NCBI RefSeq assembly: GCF_002575655.3 | Contig: NC_053037.3 | Span: 569,076,880 to 569,140,879, forward strand | DNA from: Aegilops tauschii subsp. strangulata | Lineage: Eukaryota > Streptophyta > Magnoliopsida > Poales > Poaceae | DNA length: 64,000 bases | Direction: 5' to 3' | In this document: piece by piece, positions 54,688-64,000 of the stretch | Numbering within the stretch: the stretch's first letter is position 1 | How the letters are laid out: every line of letters starts with the position of its first letter | Position numbers and translations under genes: made by a program | The notes under the pieces: model-generated | What the model was told of the DNA's origin: nothing | Database searches by the model: none | Seen by the model: the letters and a program-made list of their open reading frames with translations, nothing else

Positions 54688-55100
54688 TTATTTCTCATAA
54701 AGTGGTACATCACATCCACACTGCCGGAGATACTTTGTGTGATCTTCGTTGGTTGATCTTTCTACTTTAGATTCTGGCAAAGAACTTGGAAGTACATGGT
54801 TGATAGATAGTGGTGAAGACGAGGGTCCTTGTCCTGATATTTTATCATGCCGGCGGGCTTTCTTTCGTAACCCAGACACTTTTCGATCTGGTCCAGCAAC
54901 TCATAGTTGAAGTTCTCCATAGATTGCCACTCCCGTTTCTTATTTTTGGAAAATGAAGTTATCTTTGCCAGAGCTTCCGGTAGCCCATCCAGAATCTCCT
55001 CCTCTCGTGGACCATCCATCACCGTAATCACTTTCCCCGTGAGAGCTTTCATAGTCCCATAGAACTTCAAGGTTGTCGGAGTAAGTCTGCCAAGAATCCA
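54688..55100 (-). pseudogene. Unidentified coding fragment, possibly of a host gene
   Basis: The minus strand reads about 110 codons from WILGRLTPTTLKFYGTMKAL at about 55100 through EEEILDGLPEALAKITSF, EWQSMENFNYELLDQIEKCL and DPRLHHYLSTMYFQVLCQNL to a stop at 54762; a frame change continues with sequence such as MYHFMRNNEGKLEDL at about 54710. Composition is even and amphipathic, like real protein, and unlike the transposon genes here. I do not recognise the family. No start codon or splice borders are certain. It lies between a CACTA relic and an LTR and is likely a dead fragment. Confidence 0.35.
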
Positions 55101-55792
55101 AGGCAGCTACCTACTTCGTTTAAAGTGAGCTAATCAAGGTTCTCATTTTCAATGAAAGTTCACCAAGGTTCTTGACAGCGTCATTAAACCAGACAATAAT
55201 ATTCAACTACACATAAATATTAGCTCAGGTAAAAAGAAAAGAAAAATTATGTCAAATACCCACAAACTTGAATGACTTTCACTAACAGTTTAAAGCAAAA
55301 TATAAGGTCAGTTCTGCTGAAAGAAACAACAAAATAACCAAACATTTGGACATTTAAGGATTAAAGTTTGTGACTATGGCCAAAACATGTCATTTGTTTA
55401 AGTATCAGTGTGTATCTATTAGTGATTATGTGAAAGATTTAAGCATTCAAAAGGTATACATTTCATGAATTAGTTGCATGCATCTTTACATACCGACATC
55501 AAGAATGACACGCAAATCAAATATCAAAAAATGGTTATGAATGAACGCATTACATCTAGTAACACATTTCACATTTGTGCAGCTTTGCATGGACCAACGA
55601 GCTATTTAGTATCTGTGTTTAACATGGCATCAAACTGAAACAAGCAATACTTGTTCGTACCCAAGGGGCCTCATCTTTCAAGAAATTTCTGTCCGCAAAT
55701 TGACAATACTATTTCTTCTTCTTTTGCAGGTATTCACAATACTGATACTATTTCAAAGACATAAACACACGCATATTCAGTCAAAGGAAGAC
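55101..55792. other. AT-rich DNA without recognised feature
   Basis: This is non-coding sequence up to the LTR of gypsy element D. The last five bases, AAGAC (55788-55792), are the presumed target duplication of D; the partner lies outside the window. Confidence 0.5.
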
Positions 55793-56702
55793 TGTCGGCG
55801 TTCTGGGAACGGGGGTCCCCAGACTTGCCTGCCTGCGGCCCACGGCGTGGCTCTGCGAGCGGGCCCGTACGACCCATCTTCACCAACAAGGCATTCAAGA
55901 CCCTTGCGAGGGGCCAAGCCTCACGAGGCGGACAATGCAAGACCTCCTCAGGAGTGGCCTCACCAGGTTGGCTCGCAAGGGGCGGAGAGATCAAGGCAAG
56001 GCAAACCTCGCGAGATTCTCGTGACGTGAGCCATGACGATCAAGACCAGGCGGGCGCCAGCACGCACAGTGTCCTTGTTTCCTCTTTGGTGCAAAGGAGG
56101 CAAACGCAGGCGCGGGTACCGAGGCGTCAAGCAAAGGTTTCCATATCGGTGCAACGAGACCAAGACCAGCAGAACGGCAAGATGGAGGTCACCATGGAGC
56201 CCAAGGCGGCGTCACCACCAGAGCCTTTTGCACGCGAAGACTGCTTTTGTCAGGATAAGCTGTACTAGCCGTCCTCTTTCAAATTGGCCGTTGTTGGCTC
56301 CCTTCCCGCTCAATATTTGGGGAGAGGACCAGGGCCTCTATAAATAGGACTAGCCACCATCGTAGGAGATAACTCATTCGAAGGCATCTCGTCTCATCTT
56401 GAGTGAACCTCACCCACACAAGTTCACCAAGCACAAGAACACCTCGACCTGAGGAGGATGTTCTTCCCCTTGTACTGTTCATCCTTAGCCCAAGAGGCAA
56501 TCCACCACCACCACACTGGAGTAGGGTATTACACCACAACGGTGGCCCGAACCAGTATAAATCTTGTCTCCTTGTGTTGCGAGTTCGTCGAGTTAGCCCT
56601 TGAGATCTTAGTGAAGCTAGGACGTGGATCGGTAGGGGGAGATCTTCGTGCGCACCCCAGTGTTCGAACCTTGAGGGTTTTGCCGGAACCCATGATCCGA
56701 CA
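55793..56702 (+). repeat. 5' LTR of gypsy element D
   Basis: It starts TGTCGGCGTTCTGG and ends GATCCGACA, 910 bp. A TATA box CTATAAATA lies at 56338-56346. The end is fixed by the primer site TGGCGCACCAGGTAGGGG that starts at 56705. Confidence 0.85.
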
Positions 56703-56704
56703 TT

Positions 56705-56722
56705 TGGCGCACCAGGTAGGGG
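56705..56722 (+). promoter_or_regulatory. Primer binding site of gypsy element D
   Basis: TGGCGCACCAGGTAGGGG starts two bases after the LTR, the same position as in the Tat-type element at 39245. The tRNA is not assigned. Confidence 0.75.
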
Positions 56723-56774
56723 TGTGCCGAAGCTTCCTTTCCATCGCTCCGCGTCCCGTTGCTTCATCGTCTCC

Positions 56775-58450
56775 ATGGTGGACGCTCGCCGCGCTCGCGC
56801 TGAGCGCCGGGCTGCCCTCGCCGCCCGCGTCGCTCAGACGGCTCCCGTCGGCGGGCCACCCCGTCGTTCCCCGTCGCCTGCCGCCAACGCCGCCACCGGC
56901 CCGGCGGGGAACGAGCAGCAAGCATCCTTGCTGCACCCCTCGGTGCGGCGGGACGGCCACACCGCCACTCCATGGCTGACCCCAGCCGGTTCTTCATCCC
57001 ACGCTCGTCGCGCTCCCGTGGACATGCAGGCCGCTCTGTGCATGGAACGCGAGCTCCTGCGCTACCGCCCCGTCGACGACCTCTACGAGGACTGGCTCGA
57101 CCCCATCGCCGAGCTTGTCAGCGCCGCAGGGGGCTCCCCCGCGTCGTCGCTCTCGCTGCCTCGCCCTCCACCAGCCACGGGCGGCGTGGCCTGTGGAGCG
57201 GCTCCACCGCCTCTGCCCCAAGACAGAGTCTTGCAGCCAAGGCGAGCGGCCCCACGGCGCGACCTGCCGCGTCCGGTGCCCGCGCAAGAAGATAGAAGCT
57301 ACCAAGAAGTCACTCGGCCACGAGAGAATGCTCCCGCGCTCCCTGCGCCACCACGGCAAGACCACGTGCCGCCTGCGGTGGTGGTGCGCGGACCCCATCA
57401 AGAACAAGTTCTCCACCAGCGCCGAGTCCCTGTGGCCACGGCAGGCTGCCACGCCTTCACCCCTGAGCTGCGTAGCGTCGCCTAGCCTGGCAAGTTCAAG
57501 CCGGATCTGCCTCCTCGCAACGACGGCACCCTGACCCCGCGGAGTTCCTGCAGCTCTACGAGCTGAGCATAGAGGCGGCCAACGGTGACGAGAAAGTCAT
57601 GGCGAACTGGTTCCCCAAGGCTCGATCTCCTCCTGGGACGAGATGCGCAACCGTTTCGTTGCCAACTTCCAGGGCACTCGCGACCGCCCACCGGCCGCGG
57701 GAGACCTACGCCGTGTCAAGCAACAACCAGGAGAGACCCTGCAGAAGTACATCCAGCGCTTCAACAAAGTACGCCTCAAGATCCCCAACGTGACGGACGA
57801 GGCCATCATCTCCGCGTTCTCCGACGGCGTCCGCGACGTCAAGATGAAGGAGGAGCTCGCCATCCACAAGGAGTTGTACACGTCTCTGGAGCTGTTCAAC
57901 CTGGCGACCAAGTGCGCAAGAGCTGAGGAGGGGCGCCTCTCCCTCCTCGAGCTCCCGGCTGTGGACCCGGAGGAGAAGAAAGCCAAGGCCAAGGACGTGA
58001 AGCGCAAGGGAGCAGCCATGCTCGCGGCGGAGCCAGACACGAAGCGCGGCAGGGACTAGCCCGAGTCATCCAAGAGCAGCCGATCGTTCTGCGCCTTCCA
58101 TAATCTGCATAGCCACAACACCAGCGACTGTCAAGAGCTCAGAGCCATTCGAGAAGGACGCTTCGGTCGATGCCCCGAGCACAACGACCGGGGCTACGGC
58201 CGAGGAGGAGGACGTGGTGGCGGACGCTGGGATGACCGTGGCCCGCGCCAGGAGTGGCGCGATCGGCCTCGCGAGGACCGCTGGTAGGATCAGCCTCGTG
58301 AGGGCGCCTGGAGGGATCAGCCTCGTGAGGATCGTCCTCAGGGCGACGCCGGTCTTCCTCCACTACCGCCACCACCGAGAAGGAATGATGACCACCACCA
58401 AGACGAGGGGGCTGGGGGCTTCCAGGAGCCGCGTTCTATCGCTTGCATCT
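56775..58450 (+). pseudogene. gag: gag of gypsy element D
   Basis: Gag starts at ATG 56775 (MVDARRARAERRAALAARV), an Ala/Arg-rich stretch. A TAG at 57483-57485, frameshifts and a deletion near 57615 (about 15 codons that other family members have appear missing) lead into the gag core at 57643-58059 (MRNRFVANFQGTRDRPPAAG, LQKYIQRFNKVRLKIPNVTD). A TAG at 58057-58059 precedes a CCHC-like zinc finger variant, CAFHNLHSHNTSDC (about 58090-58131), and an Arg/Gly-rich tail with DRPREDRW repeats. The protein would coat the RNA. Confidence 0.75.
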
Positions 58451-59112
58451 TGGGTGGAGCTCAAGCCCCAGCCACGCAGCGTATCTTCAAACAGTTTGCT
58501 CGTGAAGTGAATGCAGTCCTCCCCAAGCTCGAGGCCACGCGCCCGCTCACATGGTCCAAGTGCGCCATCACGTTCAGCTCGGCAGATCAGCTCAAGTGCG
58601 CGGCTACCGCTGGCGCTCTCCCGATGCTTTGTTCACCAGTCATCAGCAACGAGCAAGTCACCAAGACCCTCATCGACGGCGGCGCAGGGCTCAACGTCCT
58701 GTCCGTCGACACGTTCGACAACCTGCAAGTGCCATATGACCAGCTTCAGCCTACCAAGCCTTTCTCAGGAGTGACTGACGGCTCCACTACCCCGATAGGG
58801 CAGGTCCGCCTTCCCGTCACCTTTGGACAGCGCGACAACTACCACACCGAGCTCATCGACTTCGACGTCACCCACATTCGCCTGCCATACAACGCCATCC
58901 TCGGATATCCGGCCCTCGCCAAGTTCATGGCAGTGACCCACCACGGCTACAACGTCCTCAAGATGCTAGAAAGCGGCGGAATCATCACGGTCCCATGCGA
59001 AGAAAGAGACGCGGTGTGCTCCCTCGAGCATGCCTTCCAAGCTGCAGCAATAGACGACCCCGACAGCAAGGGCGAACTTCCTCCTGAGGCCACCCCCAAG
59101 AAGAAGAAGTAG
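58451..59112 (+). CDS. Protease-domain segment of gypsy element D
   Basis: An open frame of about 220 codons holds a retropepsin-like aspartic protease: LIDGGAGLNVLSVDTFDNL at about 58665, then PFSGVTDGSTTPIGQVRLPV, and NAILGYPALAKFMAV. It ends in a Lys-rich PPEATPKKKK before a TAG. In complete relatives pol goes on into reverse transcriptase here; in D it does not. Start is not defined, since the protein would be made as part of gag-pol. Confidence 0.7.
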
Positions 59113-59740
59113 TTGCTCCGCGCAGGGCCCCTGGCAAGCGGCGCCTCGTCCGGATTGACGCCCGCATCTGGAGCGCCTCACTCCATCGCATAGGAAAGCG
59201 CGCCCGGCGCCCTTCTCGGGCAGGGCTCGGGGGCTCTCTTCTGGAGGGCCTCAGACCTTGCCAGCATCACAAGGGAGACGCTTGGGCACTACTTGGAGGC
59301 GTGCTTCACGGCACGTTTCCCTCAGGAGAACACAGGGCGAGGAGCGCCTACCGCTCACGAGTTCATCACCAGGACCGCTCAGGAACTACAAGACGCAAGG
59401 GCCATGCGCGGCGGCCGCCGCTCACCAGGCGCAGCTCCACATCCAGGCGAGGATGCCGGGCTGCGCGTCTGCCTCGACATCCCAGGGCTCAAGAGGGCCG
59501 CGTCTCAGGAGCTCTTCTGGCCTTCGCGGGTGGGACGCTGCGAGGGCCCATCGCACATCTACGTTCGCATGCCCTTCGGCCTGCCGAGCGTGGCGTTCGC
59601 CTATCAGCGCAACCTGCGGACCATCCTGGCGGCTTAGGAGGCCAGGCACCACACTGTCCTGACGCAGATGGAGACGATCCTCAAGGAACCGCCTGGACCC
59701 CCAGAGCCTCCCGAGGCTCAGGACCCCGGTGGCTCGTGAG
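59113..59740 (+). pseudogene. Reverse transcriptase remnant of gypsy element D
   Basis: Only a short RT-like piece is seen: HIYVRMPFGLPSVAFAYQRN at about 59555-59615, which resembles the MPFGL...ATFQR motif of gypsy reverse transcriptases. It is followed by a TAG at 59635-59637 and a Glu/Pro-rich tail (LTQMETILKEPPGPPEPPEA). The YVDD active site, RNase H and integrase are all missing. The sequence before it shows no clear RT fingers. Confidence 0.5.
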
Positions 59741-61262
59741 GAGCGACCCCTTCGCCTCGTACCTTCAGCTGCCCGAACTCCCCTTCATCAACAGATCCAG
59801 GTGACATTTTCCAAGTTTATTTAGCTGGGAGCGCCCCCCGGGCCGCATCATTCCCAGGTCGCGTGGGTTCGTCCCTATGGCATGTATCCCTTTTTCATGT
59901 CTTTAGCTTACCTTGCTGGGAGCGCTCCTCGTGCTGCATCATCCCCAAGCCACTCGGGCCTGACCCAGTGGCATGTATCTACCCTGCATTTACTTAAGCT
60001 AGTATGCTTTCAATGCTTAATCTACCTATAACTATCACCTGCTCGATCGTCACCCACCATGGGAGCCGCGCGCCGGCCGTCTTTCTTCAGGATCCTTCGC
60101 GTGAGTAGGTTAAGCATGGCGTCTGTGCTCGGGCCCGTCCCTGCAGCATCGATAAATCCAACGGCTGAGCTCTGTCTGGCGGGCCAGCCCCGTTCACGTC
60201 ACCTCCTGGGGCCGTTGGTGCTTGACCCTCTCACGCGATAACCTCAGGAGATTCGTTCGGCGCAGGTTGTCTGACCACCTCGCAGGACCAACACAGAAAA
60301 ACAAGAACCAAGACCAGGCGCAACCCGCCTTGAGGTAGGGCCTCGTGAGTCCCGCGCTGGCTCACGAGTGCCCAGATACACCTCATCTAGCCCTGCCGTG
60401 CAAGCCACGTGTCAGGGCGGGGCTGTACACGCCCCGTGGGCTATCCGCAGTAGGGAGTCCCCCTCCCACACACCAGTGGAAGCACCATGCTCCGCGCTGG
60501 CCGTCGACACTGCCGAGGAGCGGCTATGCCCGTGCACAAGCGGAAGCACTATGCTCCGCGCTGGTGATAAACAACTGAGGGCGGCCTCACGGCCGTATCA
60601 ACCTCAGGGAGCCCAGAGCTCAGTGTCCGGCCTCACCGCAACGCCTCCCCTCGGGCGAGTCGCCCGAGTGGGCTGGGCACATGGGCTGTGCTTGGGTCAC
60701 GCCCAAGCGTACGCCACCCAAGCCAGGTCCCTCGGACCTGGTCGTCGCATGCCTCTCCCGAGCCGAGCCTCGGCGAGGGCAAAGGTATGGAGATTGTTTG
60801 CACGTCAAGGGGGACTCTTGAGCATCGCGACTCAGGAGACTAACTGGTCACGTAGCCCCTCACTCCTTGGTCCGTCCTGGTCTCTGGTCGGCCCAACGGC
60901 GGTTGAGGTATGCGCGGGGCCAGGCCCTGCCGACGTAGCACATTAACCTATCCTCGCGTCTCCTTCCTATAAGAAGTTTGCGTGTCAAGCGGGACTCCTG
61001 AGCATCGTGACTCAAGAGCCTAACTGGTCACGTAGCCCCTCACTCCTTGGTCCGTCCTGGTCTCCGGTCGGCCCAACGACAGCCGAGGTATGCGCGGGGC
61101 CGAGCTCTGCCGACGCAGAATGCAAAGCAAATAGGAAGAAAATCGCGAAATCTCAGAGCAAATATTACAAGACATATTGTTCTCACAATATCAAACGCGA
61201 GTTTAACGCCTCCACGAAGCATGGTGCATGTTGCAGGAATAAAACAGGAAAGGAGCCGCAGG
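59741..61262. repeat. Non-coding central region of element D with short duplications
   Basis: A 90-bp duplication with GCTGGGAGCG starts at 59824 and 59914. A 180-bp unit is duplicated in tandem (60791-60970 and 60971-61140), with shared text such as ACTGGTCACGTAGCCCCTCA and CTCCTTGGTCCGTCCTGGTC. No supported gene is seen; plus-strand frames here lack recognisable motifs. Confidence 0.7.
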
Positions 61263-63035
61263 TCATCCTTGAGCACCATCAACGACCGCGAGAGGCACTC
61301 CTCCCTTAATGACGTCGCCTTCGTCTTGGCCACCGACCAGAGCTGGAGGAGTGGCGGCGCCTCCGGTCGAGGGAGCCAAGCCACGGAACTTCTTCAGCAG
61401 GGCCTCCACTTGACCTTTCAGGGTTAGGGTGGCAGCCGTGCAGTGTTCATCAGCCATAGGCTCCAGCAGCTCATCAAGACGAGCGCTGTGTAGATGGCTG
61501 AAGACACGCGTCAGTGCAGCTGAAGAAGGATATGAGCCTCTGCCTCTGCCATCGGACCGATGCCCTCCACGACTTCCTCGAGCGCCTTCACCAAGTAGGG
61601 AAGCAGCTGAGCAGGGCCATCCTCGTCGGTGGTCAGTGGCTCTAAAAGCCCTTCTCGTACAGTGCCTTCAGCGCCACACTGGACGTCTCCTCGAGGAGCG
61701 AGAAGGCCAGGACCTTCGCCTTGGCGTCAAGGTCGACCTCCTTCGCCTTCACCTTCCGCTCCAGCTCCTCCAACCGGTCGCGCTCCGCGGCCTGCGCCTT
61801 CGCCAACTCTCGCAGCTCTACGTCGCGGTCCTTGATAGCGTCCTCCCGAGCCCTCATTTCCTCCTCCTTCTCCTGGCGGCCACGAGCTTCTTCAGCGTGC
61901 TAGTCGCGCATGCTCTTCATCTCATCTTCCAGTGCCCGGCAGCAGTCGTGGGCGGCCTCGGCGTCCTTTCGCGCCGCCTCGTGATCGGCCGCAGCTTTGG
62001 CGGCGGCTGCTTCTCCTTCTCGGAGGTCATGGCGGCCTAGCTCAGTGTCGCTCGAACCGCGAGTCAGAATGAAGCCAGCCAGAGGCCAGCTCCAGGCGCC
62101 CGGCCACCAGGCGCGGGTCCGCTCCCAGGAGATCTTCCCGCAGCTGGGTCATCTTCGAAAGGGCATGCTCCAAGACAGCAGAGGAGGCAGAAGAACCTGG
62201 GAGTAGTGGCGCAGCGGGAGGAGGAGACGACATTGTCACCAGAGCCTGGGAGACCAAGGGCTCCCGAGCTTCTGGGACCTCAGTAGCCGTGCCGGACGTC
62301 GGCACTTCCGGAGCTGGCGGGGCCTTGGGGGCTGACTCCTCACGACGACGCTCCTCCTGGTCTCGCGAGGGAGACCAGGCCGGGGAGGTGCGAGTGCTGC
62401 CGCTTCCCTTCTCCGCGGAGGGGGCGCATCCGCTGCATCCTCCTTCCTCTTCTTTGACGAAGGCAGCGGCCTGATCAACCAAGGACGAGCGTCAGGAAAC
62501 AGCAGTATAAGCAAAAACAAGATGAAGCTCAAGCACTTACTGGTCCACCGCAGCGTAGTCGACCCTCCACTTGGTGAGCTTGAAGCCCGAGAGCCTCAAG
62601 GCTTGAGGTACGGGCGCGCTGGCTCCAGAAGCAGAAACTGGGGCGGCGGAGGGACCAGAAGCGGCACCAGTCGGCGCTAGAACAGAAGTAGCATCCCGGC
62701 AGACCAGCGACGACCTGCCCCTCGTCGGGATAACAGGTACCTCCCCCTTCTCCTGGCGGGCGTCGGCCTCGGCGTCATCAGGAAAGGTGCGGAGGATGTC
62801 AGCTTTGCTCAAGGGGGAGGTCTCCCCCGTCCCTTCGGGGGTCACCTCCGAGTCTTCCTCCTCCCCCTCTTCCTTCCCGTGGGACTCGTCAGAAGATAGC
62901 TCTACCGGCTTCGGCGCCGTAGGGGCCCCGGTAGGCGCCGGCGGCACCAGCCCGCGACCGTCAAAAGTCAGCCTAGAAGCCACGATCTGCACCCAGTCCT
63001 TGCGGCGAAACAGGGGAACGAAGGAGCTCGGCGGG
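61263..63035 (-). pseudogene. Antisense gene (aORF) of element D, 5' end cut off by element E
   Basis: On the minus strand the frame is open up to the insertion point (PPSSFVPLFRRKDWVQIVAS at about 63030), then an acidic Ser/Glu-rich region (62537-62900), a Ser/Pro/Ala-rich region (62042-62482), a long charged coiled coil (61642-62035, with REDAIKDRDVELRELAKAQA and ERDRLEELERKVKAKEVDL) and a C-terminal piece (61263-61457). Introns lie between. The layout matches the antisense gene of the Tat element at 47492-51251. The N-terminal part lies beyond element E and outside the window. Confidence 0.65.
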
Positions 63036-63509
63036 TGAGGGAGTCCTGGATGAGGGGGTCCTCGGACAGCCGGACTATATCCTTTGGCCGGACTGTTGGA
63101 TTATGAAGATACGAGATTGAAGACTTCGTCCCGTGTCCGGATGGGACTCTCCTTTGCGTGGAAGGCAAGCTTGGCAATTCGGATATGTAGATCTCCTCCC
63201 TTGTAACCGACTCTGTGTAACCCTAGCCCCCTCCGGTGTCTATATAAACTGGAGGGTTTAGTCTGTAGGACGAGAAGAACAATCATAATCATAAGCTAGC
63301 TTCTAGGGTTTAGCCTCTACGATCTCGTGGTAGATCAACTCTTGTAATACTCATATCATCAAGATCAATGAAGCAGGAAGTAGGGTATTACCTCCATCGA
63401 GAGGTCCCGAACCTGGGTAAACATGGTGGCCCCCGCCTCTTGTTACCATCCGCCTTAGACGCACAGTTCGGGACCCCCTACCCGAGATCCGCCGGTTTTG
63501 ACACCGACA
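63036..63509 (+). repeat. 5' LTR of gypsy element E
   Basis: It starts TGAGGGAGTCCTGGATGAGG and ends CACCGACA. A TATA box TATATAAACT lies at 63241-63250. The primer site starts two bases after the end. Confidence 0.88.
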
Positions 63510-63510
63510 T

Positions 63511-63528
63511 TGGTGCTTTCATTGAGAG
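63511..63528 (+). promoter_or_regulatory. Primer binding site of gypsy element E
   Basis: TGGTGCTTTCATTGAGAG lies two bases after the LTR, the standard position. The tRNA is not assigned. Confidence 0.7.
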
Positions 63529-63557
63529 TTCTACTGTGCCGTCACCATAAGGTTTGA

Positions 63558-64000
63558 TGGCTCCTTCGATCATCGGCAACGATGCGATCCAGGGTGAGGT
63601 TTTTCCCCCGGACAGATCTTTGTATTCGGCGGCTTCGCACTGCGGGCCAACTGGCTTGGCCATCTGGAGTAGATCGAGAGCTACGGCCCTGGCCGTCAGG
63701 TCAGGTTTGGAAACTTAAACAATACTGCCGACATCCGTCGAGACTTGATCTTCGACGAATTCGAGCCCGTGTCAGGTGCGCCGCACAGTCACGACGAGCA
63801 TGACTTAGCTCTCCTGCCAGACAGTGTTCGGGAGATCACCCCTGTGGCAACTCCGGCCCTCGATCCGGAGCAGATCGCACTGTCCGAGGACGGGTGGATG
63901 GACCCCGTCACGGAGGCCGCACACTCAGCGGCGATAGAGCCGAATGCTGAGTTTACCTCCTACGAGACCTGTGTTGCCGGATCCTTGGATTCGTCCCCGG
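63558..64000 (+). pseudogene. Start of the coding region of element E (truncated by window)
   Basis: A frame from ATG 63558 (MAPSIIGNDAIQGEVFPPDR) runs to a TAA at 63717-63719, after which other phases look coding-like (DEFEPVSGAPHSHDEHDLAL at about 63758). This is the usual N-terminal gag or leader-peptide region of this family, already disrupted. The remainder is outside the window. Confidence 0.5.

Larger units (their letters stand above)
55793..63035 (+). mobile_element. Ty3/gypsy element D (Tat-like, pol reduced to a remnant), 5' part
   Basis: A 910-bp LTR is followed by a primer site, gag, a protease domain, only a remnant of reverse transcriptase and then repeats and an antisense gene. 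Element E is inserted at 63036, so the rest and the 3' LTR of D lie beyond the window. The antisense gene and gag type place it with Tat-like elements. Lack of complete RT, RNase H and integrase suggests a non-autonomous or internally deleted element. Confidence 0.75.
63036..64000 (+). mobile_element. Ty3/gypsy element E (5' LTR and start of internal region)
   Basis: A 474-bp LTR is followed by a primer site and a leader/gag region that runs out of the window. It interrupts the antisense gene of D; the 5 bases before it (GCGGG, 63031-63035) are the presumed target duplication. The LTR is of a very abundant Triticeae gypsy type that I associate tentatively with the name Fatima. Confidence 0.85.

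Noticed and set aside
60345..60946. Plus-strand frame of 192 codons in element D
   Set aside because: It spans duplicated non-coding repeats with no conserved motif and lies where relatives have non-coding DNA.

Overview
This window is intergenic DNA from a large-genome grass. The 5' LTR at 705-2456 is recognisably of the Angela/WIS/BARE-1 copia type, and the CACTA and gypsy families are ones typical of wheat, barley and their relatives, so Triticeae is the likely source. No ordinary single-copy host gene is visible. Almost everything is transposable element, stacked in layers, and almost every open frame is a disrupted element gene or a fragment of host origin carried by an element.

Layout. 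1-2456 is the 5' end of an Angela/WIS/BARE-type copia element on the minus strand. 2457-3974 is AT-rich DNA with no recognised gene. 3975-53260 is one outer CACTA transposon (A, TSD TAT) that grew to 49 kb through insertions: a second CACTA (B, 9894-21329, TSD TAC) sits in A's internal repeat array; a CRM-like gypsy element (24031-36739, TSD CCGCC) splits A's transposase gene and is itself split by a third CACTA (C, 28198-33072, TSD ACA); and a Tat-type gypsy element (38665-52346, TSD CATAC) splits a small A gene. 53264-55792 holds a CACTA relic and an unidentified coding fragment. 55793-63035 is part of another Tat-like gypsy element (D) with only a remnant of pol, and 63036-64000 is the start of a further gypsy element (E) inserted in D.

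Gene logic. A and B share one minus-strand gene order: right terminus with repeats and TATA box, a small coiled-coil protein with a C-terminal membrane segment, the TNP2-type transposase, an internal copy of the repeat array and TATA box, then a Ptta/En/Spm protein with a Ulp1-like cysteine protease end. B is much less decayed than A. C has no transposase but carries a two-exon B3-domain gene. The Tat gypsy element has an archaeal-type RNase H, an antisense gene, and two tandem arrays between them, one built from a piece of the host ribosomal protein L26 coding sequence. LTR comparisons by eye (about 3.0% and 3.6% divergence) suggest both complete gypsy elements inserted roughly 1-1.5 million years ago, so A is older than that.
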